Made by a program: the position numbers and the translations under genes. Shown here piece by piece: positions 53,780-64,000 of a stretch of 64,000 nt of DNA. Location of the stretch: NCBI GenBank assembly GCA_030374735.1, contig JASCIV010000042.1, positions 387 to 64,386 of the forward strand, read 5' to 3'. Source of the stretch: Gracilaria caudata (lineage: Eukaryota; Rhodophyta; Florideophyceae; Gracilariales; Gracilariaceae). The notes under the pieces were generated by a model. That model saw only the letters and a list, made by a program, of their open reading frames with translations. It searched no databases and was not told where the DNA came from. Each line of letters starts with the position of its first letter. The first letter of the stretch is position 1.

Positions 53780-55054
53780 TTACCGTTTCAAGTGCTTCGG
53801 CATAAACTCCGTGGAGTAGAAGCGCGTCTGTTGATTATGTGCCGAATGATCCGGCCAAATCTCGTTCTTCAACAAATGTTCCCTCAGCGCCGTATAATGA
53901 ACGCTGCTATTCGTCGCAATCGACCTTCGTTCCAGTTCGCTGATCGCTTCCATCTCTCGATCTGACATCTTATGAAACGTTATTGGCAAATCGTAACCCT
54001 TCCAAAGGTGCGAGTATCGCTTGTCTGACAAAGACTTTGTTGCGGAAAACGGCGTAAAATGTCTAGAGTATCCTGAAGCTCCGTAGTAACCGTGCCTCTT
54101 ACGGTTTGCTTTCCTTTTGGTCATCATAACGCCGTGCTTTCTCAAGCAAACACTGATTTGCATGTCGCCCGCCCAGCACGAACTGAACTCACAGATGCAC
54201 TTTGGAATCCCTTCGTACATGGCTTCTACTGCAACTCCATTCATTACAATGCCACTTCCGCCATGAGCAAACACTCCCTTTGGCGCTGAGTGATTACTCG
54301 CCAACGTTCCATCACGCTCAAACCCACCGCAATGAGAAACGAAGAAAACTTTTCCTGTGTACACGGCCTCACCTCCATTCATATCATCTCTGCTGATATA
54401 CTTTGCAAAGTTTTCGAGAAAGATATAAGTATCATCATCAAGCAGCACGTACCACTTCTTCCCTGGATATACGGTACGCATCAGATGAACCGCCGGCAAA
54501 TTCTTATCCTTATCACCTTTCCATCCGGACTTCTCAAACCAATGAGCGGGTGCAGCATCTGAAGAGACGTTTCCAACAATGTCCAGAGCATACTTCTTGA
54601 GACCGATTGCGCCTGTCGCTTCATCATCTGCATCACTCACCACAAGGAAGTTTGGAACGTGACGTCCGACCCGCCACCACCCCCTTTTCCTTAGAGACCT
54701 GAGCCGTTTTGAAGCCACCTCATGACCCGTCTTAACGGCAATGACGACATCGTACTTGACGTTATTCCAAACCTCAAATTCTTTGTCGGGTTGTGGTTCG
54801 CTGCGCCACAACAAGTTCGCACGTCGCACAAAGCTGCTGTCAAAGAAATGCCCGTCAGCTGATGGACCCAGTTCACCACGTGCTGCGCGAAGAGCAATGT
54901 TTCGCTTGACGATGAGAAGAACGAGCGCGCAAACGCAAAGCGCAAGAGCAGTACTCAACAGTCGAATAGCCTTTCGAGGAAGTCTGTGAGCATAGCGACG
55001 AAGCAATATACGTGCGCGATCGATTCGAGAACGCCTTGGGCCGTTGTGGAACAT
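53780..55054 (-). CDS. Fringe-like GT31 glycosyltransferase, type II membrane protein
   Basis: 424 aa from the ATG at 55054 (the frame opens at a TTG 9 bases earlier). A basic cytoplasmic head with many Arg is followed by one membrane anchor (about 33-50; LSTALALCVCALVLLIV). The lumenal catalytic part shows DVVIAVKTGHEVASKRLRSL, FLVVSDADDE, the metal-binding DDDTY (206-210) in WYVLLDDDTYIFLENF, then FAHGGSGIVM and WAGDMQISVCLRKHG. This order matches Fringe and Fringe-like (DUF604) proteins of family GT31, which transfer GlcNAc or related sugars. The acceptor cannot be predicted. It is another secretory-pathway glycan enzyme in this window. Confidence 0.83.
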   Translation of the reverse strand: MFHNGPRRSRIDRARILLRRYAHRLPRKAIRLLSTALALCVCALVLLIVKRNIALRAARGELGPSADGHFFDSSFVRRANLLWRSEPQPDKEFEVWNNVKYDVVIAVKTGHEVASKRLRSLRKRGWWRVGRHVPNFLVVSDADDEATGAIGLKKYALDIVGNVSSDAAPAHWFEKSGWKGDKDKNLPAVHLMRTVYPGKKWYVLLDDDTYIFLENFAKYISRDDMNGGEAVYTGKVFFVSHCGGFERDGTLASNHSAPKGVFAHGGSGIVMNGVAVEAMYEGIPKCICEFSSCWAGDMQISVCLRKHGVMMTKRKANRKRHGYYGASGYSRHFTPFSATKSLSDKRYSHLWKGYDLPITFHKMSDREMEAISELERRSIATNSSVHYTALREHLLKNEIWPDHSAHNQQTRFYSTEFMPKHLKR

Positions 55055-57515
55055 CTTGGTCAAGCGCTTTTGACTCGTCGGATGAAAGTGAGTCGCATCT
55101 CAGGGAATGGCAAGAGGCAAGGCTCAACTTCAGACTCACCTCTGTCAGTGATTTCCGGCACAAATGTTGTCCGCACTGCACTGGTGGAGCGCCATGAGTA
55201 ATGTTACAGTATTATCTAATCATGGCTGGCAGAGAATTGATATTACGCACGGCGCACACGCCTGCCAGCCAGCGCCCACGCGTCGTCACCTGAACGCCCA
55301 AGCTCTTGTGTAAGGGCTTTCCTAAAGAGCTCGGTGTGCGTTTCGACTTCTTCTGAGCTCGATTGTATTGACTGATGGGGCTCGTTGTCATGACAACGAA
55401 CCCTTGTATGAAGCACATAAATGCGTCCGAATTCATCTGCAGTTTCCCTCTATGTTACCGTTTCCAAAGGGCCAACTATTCGTTCGAGCTGGCCAAACCC
55501 AACAAACTGCTAGTGTTATCCAAATGTAGTTGCTTTTCCTACTCCATCCCTAAGATATCTTGTAGCAAGCCGCGTACTGTCGCAGGTCAAGTATTGCTCC
55601 TCTGTGGACGCCATCATGATGGGAGGTAAAGTTCAACTTCACACATGTGACCACATGATGCGCCATCGAAAATAGTGGAGATCATGTTCATCTCTCCCCA
55701 AGCCAGTTATATTCGCAATACACGTGACTCCATAAATGTCACCATCATGTGGTCCATAACAGATACTACTTTTGTATTCGTAAGGGCCGTGCGAAAGGAT
55801 ATATTTGGGAGATGACGCTGGTGGGCAATGGTCAGGCTACTGTCATTCGTATGTCTTCTCGTGCAATGTGTTCGCTCTTTTCATATGATATGACTCTTCT
55901 CCAATCCGCCTGTCATCTGTTCGTTTTCCCGCTATCCCGCTCAGTAGGCTACCCGTAGCTTGGCAAATGCAAATGGTGGGCAGCATGCAAGAAGCGTAGC
56001 GACTGTATAAAAAAATGCCCTCCTTGAAGCGCAACAAGTGCGTACGCTTCTCCCTTACTCTCGAGAAGAAAGCTCCATATTTCAAGTACAAACACAGGCT
56101 TTATACTTGCTTTCCGTGCGCTCAAAATAAACCATGTCAATGATACTAGAACGCCTGGAAAGGTTTTGGCCTTCCTAGTGAGAGAACGTTTCTTCGAACA
56201 GAAGCGTTATGTAGTACGCCGTAATTAGGCTATTACACCCATAAAAAGAGAGAGAGAGAGAGATACTAGAACAATACATCCATCTGCTACGTAAGCCTAT
56301 CATCTTGAGCCACTGGGAGTACTGCATGTGACTGTGCGGATAGGTCGCGCCCTTCGACTCGAGGGCTTCGAGCGAAATGGAAAATTCTTACCCTGAAACA
56401 GTTCATCACTGCTCAAGCATCAAATGTACAGATTTCGACGCCGTGATCACGATCGTCAGCGAAGGATAAATTCGAAACAGCAACGGAATTGTGTACGGGA
56501 TCACAACGCATAAATAGTCGATTTGGTCGAAAACAAAGATATACGCCGTTGTAACTTTCGCAAGACGTCTTCGGCATTTGTGCGTATACAGGCGCACCGC
56601 CCTTCTCGACTTTCAGAGTTCGGGCAGCAGTCGTCCTTTGTTCAGACGTTCACAACATATTAAGGGGGAAGCGGATGCGCCGCGGGTTGGAAAAGGAGGT
56701 ATTTGTCTGTTCGAGATGTCGCGTTATTTGGATCACGTCGACTTGTTTTTCACGTATATGAGCGAGGGCGCTTCGAGTTTTCCGTACATGGTAAACATAA
56801 GGTTGAAGTAACTCGGTCTGGGGGAACGAAAAGCAAAAATCTTGTACAAAGGGTGGAATGGTATGAAGCACAGCTGAACATGCGATCTTATCTATGACGT
56901 ATATGGGCTCTGCTGGCCATGAAGGAGGGCAGCGTTATTGGTAACCCTCTTATCATCCGTTATTATTACATGTGCCATGCTAGGACGCGAAATGAAAGGG
57001 GCCCATTTTGGCATTGCCGCATCCCGGACGTTCTTTCCATATCATTGCAGGGAAGCCGCCCCAGCATTTGAAAGGCAACCCCGGAAAATATGAGGTCACT
57101 TCGTTTCACCGCAGACGCAATCTGAAAATGTTGTTGCACATGGCATGTGAAAGGGGAATGAGCGCACATTGCATACCCTTGTATCGTCGCTGTCAGAACT
57201 GTCGTCCAACACGCTACAAGGCAACATCAGAATGGTTCCCGTTAATGTTATTCCCGGGAGAACGTTTGTTTGATTGGCAAGTCAAGACTGGACCCGAAGC
57301 ACGCAAGTCGTCGGTCTCAGGCACAGCACAACAATTTCACACAAGTCTTGTACTCCCCCTATACTATGAGCGAAGTTAATAATTGTTAGTTCAAGTTGAG
57401 AATCTATGTGAAACTATGGATCTGCTGAACAGCCACTAAACACCGTTCAATAAGGTTACAAAGCAAGGAACTGTATCATACAAACTGCGCTCTCGTTTCG
57501 TTCCTCCTGGTTTTT
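55055..57515. other. Intergenic region
   Basis: 2.46 kb with no supported gene. Contains an (AG)8 microsatellite at 56247-56263 and the repeated phrase GATACTAGAAC on both sides of it. Confidence 0.5.
56247..56263. repeat. (AG)n microsatellite
   Basis: A 17-base run of AG repeats in the intergenic region. Confidence 0.8.
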
Positions 57516-58100
57516 CTATTCCTCGTTCTGGTTCTTCTTTGCTTTGTACACACATCCGTGAACGCAGTCGTGGGCCTCACCCACACCAAAGACGTCACTG
57601 TGCATGTTCTTGCAATGCCGGGTCAGAATGCTCTTTCGAGCAAAAGCGTCCCCACAAACTTGGCATTCAAAATTGCGAAGCTTGTTATGAACTGCATCTA
57701 CATGCCTGGTCACATCCCCTCGAGCCCCGAACCGCAATCCACACTTGTGGGGACATTCAAATCTTTTCTCCTTCAAATGGACCACACGGTAATGGTTCAC
57801 TACCCCACTCTGTTGGTGGAATCGCCGTTGACAAGTGGGGCAGGCGTGTGGTCGAGTCACCGGCTCGGTTGTGGCGGGCGCCTCATACTCCAGTGGGTAC
57901 GATACCGGAGTGTCATCGTCCTTTTCGTTTACCAATGCGCTTATCGGAAGACCTCCGATGCGCCGGCGTTTGTTTCTAAAGTCACTTCCTCTCGCGCTGG
58001 TTTCATCCTCTGCGGTGGCCGGCGTCACCGGAGAAACAAGGGTGTCTTCTGCTTCAGGGTGTGAAAGACCTTCTATTTTCAACTTCGGGAGAGAGTTCAT
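57516..58100 (-). CDS. C2H2 zinc-finger protein with three fingers
   Basis: 194 aa, ATG start. After an acidic N-terminal half with a basic NLS-like patch (FRNKRRRIGG), three C2H2 fingers follow: C87-C90/H103-H108, C116-C120/H133-H138, and C147-C150/H162-H167. The linkers (LKEKRFECP and NKLRNFEC) are TFIIIA-like. The first two fingers have longer H-x4-H spacing, so binding is probably sequence-specific but the site cannot be read. A cysteine-containing tail ends the protein. A likely transcription regulator; no closer relative recognised. Confidence 0.8.
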   Translation of the reverse strand: MNSLPKLKIEGLSHPEAEDTLVSPVTPATAEDETSARGSDFRNKRRRIGGLPISALVNEKDDDTPVSYPLEYEAPATTEPVTRPHACPTCQRRFHQQSGVVNHYRVVHLKEKRFECPHKCGLRFGARGDVTRHVDAVHNKLRNFECQVCGDAFARKSILTRHCKNMHSDVFGVGEAHDCVHGCVYKAKKNQNEE

Positions 58101-59796
58101 GGCGACTAGACGGTGTGAGAAATACGGTCGTGGGGAAATAAAGATGAAGAGTTTGGTAAAGGGAATGCTCTAGAGATGCTTAAGATTGAGGGCCTAAGCG
58201 TGCAGCAGAAGCAAGCAAATTGTTGACAGGCGAAGACCGGCCGTTCCGCTCCGTCGCACGAGAAGCGAAGGTCTTCCCTTGTATACAGAGGGCGAGGTTT
58301 CCACAAATGGCACCAAGGCAAACATGGTATCATGACATTCCTTCTTGGCGCAACGCGACCCGAGCAGGTATGAAATTCAGTCAACGCTCAAGCCAACTCA
58401 TAAATGCGCAGGGAAAAGCGTTGCACAGCAGTCCATGACAGTCACATGTTGCGGCCGGAGATAGCGGCGCATTCTGAAGAGCTGCGGAGGCGCAACGAGA
58501 GGCATACACGAAATTCGCTTCTGCTATGTTCCGTGGCTTCGATATTTCCACGGGCGTGTACTGATACCTCGAGATGTGGCTTTAACAGAGGTTTCATCGG
58601 TGTACACACAACCGAAGCTTGAAGCATGTTGAAGGAAGGGAAGTCATCCTGTTATAGAAAATCAAGTACCCCATTGGGATTGCTTTGAATTCTATTGATG
58701 ATTAAAGAGAGCCCACAAGCTGACGAATGAATGTGTAGCTCTGGAAAAGTAAGCGCAGATGCAAAAGCTCGTCAACGCCACCGAGCAAACCAGCTGCAAT
58801 CGTTGGTAGTGAAGTTAAGAGCAACCTAAATCATCTTGAATACAAGCAAACTGTACTTGTTGCATTGCCGGTCTTGACTTGACAGTATAGAAGAATCTTG
58901 AATTGTAGTTTCTCAATATGGAGCCTCGGTCACGTCGGCCAGCAAAGTGGATAAGAATAGAGGTCAAGGAGGCTGATCCACCAGCAACAAAAAATGGAGG
59001 CCCCGTAACGTGAAGGGGCCAACTATCGCGATTAGAAGAACTCCGTGACCCGTTGATGCCCAGGTTCTATTGAAAACGGGTTGTCAAGGTTGTGAGATGC
59101 TCGGCACGCACGCGGCGCAAAGCCTCAAGTTGCATGCGGATTTACGTGCTTCATCCCATTGGTTCTCTCTCGTTTCAGAGCGCCAACGATCTACGACTAC
59201 TCCGCCAAGTTGACCGCAAGACATTTTGTGGCTTTCTGATTCACATTCGGGATCCGTGGAACAAATGGGAAGTTACTAACCGTCTCATGGAATCCGGCCA
59301 GCCCAGAACGTTGTGAAACTTTTAAGTTACCTTCGCATCTACGAAGGTATCTCGCAAGTTGATCACCCGCAGGACACGAGATTTGAACGTTGCGAGCTTG
59401 GTCTCTGGGTGGAGTTGAGCAGTCAAAAAAATACTGTGTAATGAATCTTTGCGGGTTTCTGCAGCAAATCCCGCCTCACACATCCCTTTTCACATTCGGT
59501 CAGAGACTTTCGCACAGATGTTGTTGGGACAAATCCAGCCACATGATGTGAATCTGAAGGATTCTTAGACTTCTCCACTGTGACGGAAAGGTGAAATGAT
59601 AACCTATAGGTTAAGGTTCAAGGCTTAAATCAGATCACCGATTGTATGCCTCCGTCGCTCTTCCCCTCTGCAACAAGAAGCGAACTACGTTTTGTTGTGT
59701 TTACCCATGATATAAGAACGCTTTACTCTTTGAAGCTTCAAATCTTTCGACAAAAGTAAGAAGCGATCAAGTGGGTACTCGATTGACCAGAGCTCG
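58101..59796. other. Divergent intergenic region
   Basis: 1.7 kb between the zinc-finger and MgtC-like start codons. No supported gene. A clean hairpin lies at 59328-59349. Confidence 0.5.
59328..59349. repeat. Short hairpin
   Basis: TACCTTCG (59328-59335), a 6-base loop, CGAAGGTA (59342-59349). The 8-base stem is perfect and lies in non-coding DNA. Confidence 0.7.
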
Positions 59797-60459
59797 ATGA
59801 TGGGACGAAGAGCCGCCTTTCACTGGGGTCCTGGTGCGATGTTTCGAAGGGCACAAGTTAGATGTCAGACCACTCGACAGACTCAAGCAAAGAGTGGCTC
59901 CATAAGATACAACCTTCTAACCCTAGCAGCAGCTACCTTACTCCCGGTTTTGGCCCCTACATTGCCAGCGCGTGCTGCAACGCGACCTGCACCGCCACAC
60001 TCAGCAGATGAAGTGGAAATTATGTCTCGTATGGGGGTAGCAATCGCGTGTGGTGCACTGATCGGTGTAGAGCGCCGCACGGCAAGTGCCAACGCTGGGA
60101 TTCGGACTATGAGCCTTGTGAGTCTCGGTTCTGCGATTTTTGCGCTCACGTCGATGCACGGCCTTGGCGGAGATCCGTCTCGTATGGGTGCAGCGATTTC
60201 AACTGGTATTGGTTTTCTGGGCAGCGGGGCAATAACGGACGTGGCTGGAAGACGCCAACTGGTCACGGCAGCAAGTATTTGGATTGCGGCTGCTGTTGGA
60301 GTGGCGGCGGCTTGCGGACTTTACAGGCTGGCAGTATCGGGAGCTATTCTGACTGTGTGCATTCTGCGTTGGCGATTGATCTACTCGATGGTCCGAAGAC
60401 GATTTAGGAAAGGTAAAGGAGGTCACAAAACTATGGGACCTAATGATGACGAAGGATGA
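59797..60459 (+). CDS. MgtC/SapB-family membrane protein, probably plastid
   Basis: 220 aa, ATG start. The conserved MgtC N-domain is clear: RMGVAIACGALIGVERR (78-94), GIRTMSLVSLGSAIFAL (101-117), AAISTGIGFLGSGAITDVAG (132-151) and LVTAASIWIAAAVGVAAACG (155-174), with four predicted helices. Bacterial MgtC supports survival in low Mg2+ and acid inside hosts; SapB relatives are widespread and not toxins. Residues 1-60 combine a basic Arg/Ser/Thr part with a hydrophobic segment ending PARA (about 40-60), like a bipartite plastid and thylakoid-lumen signal. The C-terminal MgtC domain is missing, as in short SapB forms. A cyanobacterial origin by plastid-gene transfer is likely (inference). A magnesium or membrane homeostasis role is only suggested. 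Confidence 0.82.
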   Translation: MMGRRAAFHWGPGAMFRRAQVRCQTTRQTQAKSGSIRYNLLTLAAATLLPVLAPTLPARAATRPAPPHSADEVEIMSRMGVAIACGALIGVERRTASANAGIRTMSLVSLGSAIFALTSMHGLGGDPSRMGAAISTGIGFLGSGAITDVAGRRQLVTAASIWIAAAVGVAAACGLYRLAVSGAILTVCILRWRLIYSMVRRRFRKGKGGHKTMGPNDDEG

Positions 60460-60718
60460 GGGCACGAAGCAAAAACGGAGGGGTTCGGCTTGAATTGGTT
60501 GGACGGTTGGCAAGTGTGCCACTCTTGTGACTGAAAAGATGTATGGCAAGCGGGTCCATAAGTGCGACACGCATTTTGAGAAGCAAATGGTTTCATGAAG
60601 CTTTACAACAGGGTGAGGTACAAGGCCGGTATGGAGTGCGGCCATTTCGAAGTTGGACGAATGTTGATGAAAGCGCCACTCACAAAGGGCAGCGAAGGAA
60701 GTGCGCGAACCCTAGCAA

Positions 60719-61237
60719 TTAGGATAAGTGATGCATACCGTTTTGTTCAACAAGGGTGTCGGCACTCGTAATCGGAGAGAATGCGGACTGCAAAGTTTGC
60801 TCATCATAAGGCCAGCAGCTCCACTCCGAACACGGCTGTTCGTCCAAAACATCTTCGTTGCTAGTGACGGAGCATTGCTCTGGTTGCATCGGATGGGGTT
60901 GGTCAGGCGCAGCAAGAGGAATGGCGGGCGGACGCATTGGATATAGCTCAGTCGTGCGACGGCATCGATCCTGTAGCTGTTGCCTTTTCCGCAACAATCT
61001 GTCCAGCTCCTCGTCCAAAAGCTTCAGTGTTTCTCGTTCACGCACGCGCGAACGCGCGACGCTGAGCTTGTTGTTTCGTTCGCGTTGCTCTTTGGACCAT
61101 TTGCAGGTGGTCTTCTTCGGCAGCGGCTTTGCAAGCAGAGCGCGGCGATTGGCTTCCTCTGTTATGTATCCCAAGAATTGCGTCTGCTGTTCCCGAACTT
61201 GATTCTGGATATGGTACGGGAGCTGTGAACGCTCCAT
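60719..61237 (-). CDS. Small atypical bZIP protein
   Basis: 172 aa, ATG start. The basic region KEQRERNNKLSVARSRVRER carries the N-x7-R pair (N56, R64). Leucine heptads follow (LKLLDEELDRLLRKRQQLQD). The zipper is short, about three heptads, and the remainder is unstructured with Pro/Gln. It is probably a DNA-binding regulator or a dimer partner. A minus-strand CATAAAAG at 61343-61350 may be its TATA box. It is followed on the same strand by a second atypical bZIP. Confidence 0.72.
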   Translation of the reverse strand: MERSQLPYHIQNQVREQQTQFLGYITEEANRRALLAKPLPKKTTCKWSKEQRERNNKLSVARSRVRERETLKLLDEELDRLLRKRQQLQDRCRRTTELYPMRPPAIPLAAPDQPHPMQPEQCSVTSNEDVLDEQPCSEWSCWPYDEQTLQSAFSPITSADTLVEQNGMHHLS

Positions 61238-61600
61238 GGCGGCAGCAGTGTGATGTGTGACGACCGACGCGCTGTGCGTGGCGGATGGGGCGTGCTCTGC
61301 GTTGGAGATGGCATGGAGCAGAGTTGGAGAAGGTACGCGGCGCTTTTATGGCTCATGGCTCGAATGGGACGATGCGCAGATTAGTAGTGTGAGCGCAACG
61401 GGGGGTTGGGGGCGTGGCGCTTCTGATTTACGACCACGTCACGCTGTGCTTGTTGCCCAGATGCTACTGAACGATTGTGGAGGCTGCTGTGGAATGTCAA
61501 CATTCATGTTGGACTGTGCCACTCTAAAAATATTTACATTTGTGGGCTCTTTACACGTGCAATACTGTGTGCCAATGGCAGATGTGCTTGGGAGGGAGGG
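61238..61600. other. Region between the two atypical bZIP genes
   Basis: 363 bases. It contains the likely TATA box of the 60719-61237 gene at 61343-61350 (CATAAAAG on the minus strand) and the 3' end of the next gene. Confidence 0.45.
61343..61350 (-). promoter_or_regulatory. Candidate TATA box of the small bZIP gene
   Basis: CATAAAAG on the minus strand, about 105 bases upstream of the ATG at 61237. It has one difference from TATAAAAG. Confidence 0.4.
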
Positions 61601-62329
61601 TCATGCAGAGTACGCAAGTCTCACACTACGTGGCGAGGCCGAGCGCGCTTTCGGCGCACGCCTTCTTGGCGAACAGCTTTCTGCCGTTCGAAAAACCGTC
61701 ACCGGAGAAGCGGTGCCCTTTCTCTGCCCAGATCTTCTCTCCCGCTTCCAGGCGCTCACCGCCGGCGCGCCCCCATCCACCGTAGTGCGAGCCTGCCAAC
61801 ACCCCGCCAGGTCAGCAATGCAGGCCTCACTCATCTGCGTGTCTTCATTGTTCCACTCGGCGAATCCAACGCCCTCGAGACCGTCCATATCCACCGGCAA
61901 CAGCGCCTCTGGCGGCTCCGAGCGAGGCCGCTTCTTCGCAGCCTTTCTGGCCTCAATCTTCTGTTGCAGCTGGATGGTGTCTCGAGTCAGGTCAAACATG
62001 TTTGACAGCACGTCGCACCACTTCTGTTCCTCCTGTTCAATCTGATCCTCCATGAGCTTGATTAGCAGCGTCTTTGCCTCGCGACTGATTTCGGCGCTTC
62101 GGATGTTGCTGATAGTTCGCTTCGTCTGCCCCTTTTTGCCCGGTTTGCGAGCTGTCTTGAGAGCATGTGCCTTTTCGGCGTCCCTTTTGGCCTGAGCGCG
62201 GAGCGCATTGAGCGTGGGATGATCGAGCGGTTCCTCGTTGCGACGGCCCCTGATGCTGCCGCCCTCTTCATCGGTGCTGTGGCTGTGGCAGCTCGACATT
62301 GTGCTTGTCCACGGATCTTGGATGGCCAT
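61601..62329 (-). CDS. Atypical bZIP-like protein
   Basis: 242 aa from the ATG at 62329. The frame continues 90 codons upstream to a TTG, but a TATA box (TATAAAT, 62353-62359) lies just before this ATG, so the upstream part is probably not coding; a start at 62299 is also possible. The basic segment TKRTISNIRSAEISREAKTL has N75-x7-R83. Heptads with Leu/Ile follow (LLIKLMEDQIEQEEQKWCDV). The spacing fits a bZIP, but the basic part is weak in arginine, so the call is tentative. The rest is Ser/Arg/Glu-rich and disordered. Confidence 0.55.
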   Translation of the reverse strand: MAIQDPWTSTMSSCHSHSTDEEGGSIRGRRNEEPLDHPTLNALRAQAKRDAEKAHALKTARKPGKKGQTKRTISNIRSAEISREAKTLLIKLMEDQIEQEEQKWCDVLSNMFDLTRDTIQLQQKIEARKAAKKRPRSEPPEALLPVDMDGLEGVGFAEWNNEDTQMSEACIADLAGCWQARTTVDGGAPAVSAWKRERRSGQRKGTASPVTVFRTAESCSPRRRAPKARSASPRSVRLAYSA

Positions 62330-62352
62330 GAGGCTGCGCTGGCTGAGAGAGG

Positions 62353-62359
62353 ATTTATA
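62353..62359 (-). promoter_or_regulatory. TATA box before the bZIP-like gene
   Basis: TATAAAT on the minus strand, 24 bases before the ATG at 62329. Because a transcript would begin about 30 bases beyond it, translation may really start at the next ATG, 62299. Confidence 0.5.
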
Positions 62360-62532
62360 TGCAAGTTTGGAGCGAGATGCCAACTTGCACAGGGGTGCGG
62401 AAGCGTGGAGTGGAGCTTGGGCTGGTGAATTGATGAGTGAGGTGCAGTCGGAAGGCTGCTGAGGTTTGGTTACTGCGTGTGGGAGAAGAGGAATCAACAC
62501 GGAGGAGGAGGGGGAGAACGACGGCGCCTCTC

Positions 62533-62537
62533 TTATA
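62533..62537 (-). promoter_or_regulatory. Second TATA-like box before the bZIP-like gene
   Basis: TATAAG-like on the minus strand at about 62533, in GC-rich DNA. It would give a leader of about 175 bases before the ATG at 62329. Confidence 0.3.
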
Positions 62538-64000
62538 CGCGCGAGCATGTCCACCATGAGCGGCGCTCGGACAGGTGTTGACAACAACGTCGCGCGCAAT
62601 CAGCGCTCGTTGACACGACGTAAACAGCTCCGTCGTGCGAAACGCGCACCTGTCGCATTTGTGCCAGCGGGATGGTAATGGATGCGCCACCCAATGAGCG
62701 CGCACTATGCGCAAAAATTAGCGAATTTCAGTGCGCGCGCACATTGCTGTAGCACGGTACAACACATAGTGTACACCATTTTCGTCTGTTGACAATCGAA
62801 CAAGAGGAGCCGAATTTGGGCGGCGGCAGCATTGCTGGTGGCATAGTACGCGCACATACTGCCAATACACGTCTACAAGGTGGCCACGCAATACACGGCT
62901 GGACTTGCTGTAGTGTTGACGGGGCCTGTTCCGGGCTGGCTGGTGATTTGACGTGCTGGGCAGCGACGCGTGGTGGCTATTTTTACTTGCAAGCGTGTGG
63001 AGGTGCGAGTGCGCCCCCTGGCCACTGGCTGGCGCACACCGCGGTCGTCATCGGTGTACCGCATTTTTTTGAGCCGCCGGCGACTGTGTGCCGGCTAACT
63101 TGATCGCCTTCTTGCTTAACGGATGGCTCAAACGCTGCCAGCCGTGCAAGAGATGACCCACGTCATGGCGATACAAATCGTAACCACGGCTGTGTTCTTG
63201 GCGTTATCTACGTGTTTAATCGAACAATTTCCGCGCTCTTCTCGCTCATACGCGGTAGCATTGCTTGCGTGCTCGGCGCTTGCCTCCGTGCGCTGTGCTT
63301 TGTGATGTGCCAGTCGTCAGCGTTGGACCCCCCTCCGATATGACTGCGTAACAATACGATTAATCATTTGCGGGTGGCTAACTTCGAGCCCCTCTCTCTG
63401 TCTTCCGCTGCAATCGCTTTAAAACGGCTGGACAGAAGTTGCTTGCGCCATTGCGGTTGAGTGTTCACACTCGTTGTGCGACGTCAGCGCTAATGGAGCT
63501 AACTTTACCCCTTTTTTTGGTTGCGTACTGCGTTTTCAGAACTGAAGTGGAGCGTGAGTGTTGCCATGGGGGCAACGACTGAACAGGAGGCAAACGGAAG
63601 TGAACAACTGGGCGCTTTGGCAAGAGTTAAAGACGCTCGTTTTCGCGCTACGTCGTCTGTTTGACATGCAGGGGGCGCAAAGGTGAGAGAAGCGCCGGGA
63701 CAGTGGCTGCTGCAGGATTCGAAGAGCACGGTAAGCATGCATGTGCTAATGAAGTTATTTGCTGAAGGTGTGGTTTAGAAACGGAGCTGGCGACGGGGAG
63801 TGTGCACAGAACGGTGCGCCATACGGAAATTTGAGAAGTGAGAAATCGGAGAGGAGTGATATGGCTAACGTGAGTAGTTCTTCACATCTTACAGCTCTTG
63901 TTTCTATTCATGAGCAGGTTAGGTTAGCTGTTTTGGAAACATGATATAGCAAATGCTATCATGAGCGAGGTGAGAAGCGATAAGCTATCGGCGGTGACAG

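Larger units (their letters stand above)
62330..64000. other. Terminal intergenic region
   Basis: The left 300 bases hold the bZIP-like promoter; the rest is mixed, with no gene I can support. A 60-codon frame at 63123-63305 has an ATG and a hydrophobic centre but no recognisable features. The region may contain the start of a gene beyond the window. Confidence 0.45.

Noticed and set aside
63123..63305. 60-codon plus-strand ATG frame with a hydrophobic centre
   Set aside because: Too short and without conserved features; could be chance.

Overview
This window looks like nuclear DNA of a mesophilic red alga (rhodophyte). The proteins are eukaryotic: U5 snRNP Dim1, condensin II CAP-G2, ESCRT-III Vps2, Bfr2/AATF, NKAP, acylaminoacyl peptidase, and mitochondrial uL13 and uL10. 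Several others are cyanobacterial-type proteins with N-terminal extensions that read as plastid transit peptides: TrpC, the long ribosome hibernation factor, a NEET-type CDGSH protein and enolase. Three of the extensions start M(C)AFV, which I recall as typical of red algal transit peptides. Most genes have one exon. I could rebuild introns in only three genes (enolase, AATF and a GT71 mannosyltransferase), all GT-AG and 71-239 bp long. Low intron load plus about one gene per 2 kb fits a mesophilic rhodophyte such as Chondrus or Porphyridium; the genus is not proven.

Layout. 0.6-3.2 kb: an F-box/LRR protein. 5.0-11.5 kb: two-exon enolase (-), Vps2 (-) diverging from mitochondrial uL13 (+), and a GH36-like hydrolase (-) whose stop lies 7 bp from that of uL13. 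11.8-15.6 kb: a small orphan, plastid TrpC (+) and an archaeal-type DUF99 protein (-), convergent. 16.7-21.1 kb: an orphan membrane protein, a decayed coiled-coil frame, and the plastid HPF. 22.5-27.0 kb: two FkbM methyltransferase paralogues with matching promoters, separated by 2.5 kb of apparently empty DNA carrying strong palindromes. 27.4-34.3 kb: NKAP, a zinc-finger protein, CDGSH, Dim1, AATF and mitochondrial uL10. 35.0-36.8 kb: a four-exon GT71 mannosyltransferase. 37.8-46.9 kb: acylaminoacyl peptidase, a BAR-like protein and CAP-G2. 47.0-55.1 kb: a membrane-anchored histidine acid phosphatase, a BSD protein, a bZIP, a small orphan and a Fringe-like GT31. 57.5-62.3 kb: a C2H2 protein, a plastid-type MgtC protein and two atypical bZIPs. 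The last 1.7 kb shows no convincing gene.

Themes. One set of genes acts in the plastid (TrpC, HPF, CDGSH, MgtC-like, probably enolase). Another makes or modifies secretory-pathway glycans (GT71, GT31, two FkbM type II membrane proteins, acid phosphatase). A third is nuclear (splicing, condensin, regulators). The regulator genes sit in very GC-rich islands with poly-proline or low-complexity coding sequence, while the metabolic genes are near 50% GC. TATA boxes (TATAAAAG-like) are visible in front of several genes. I saw no bacterial operons, CRISPR arrays, rRNA or convincing tRNA genes.
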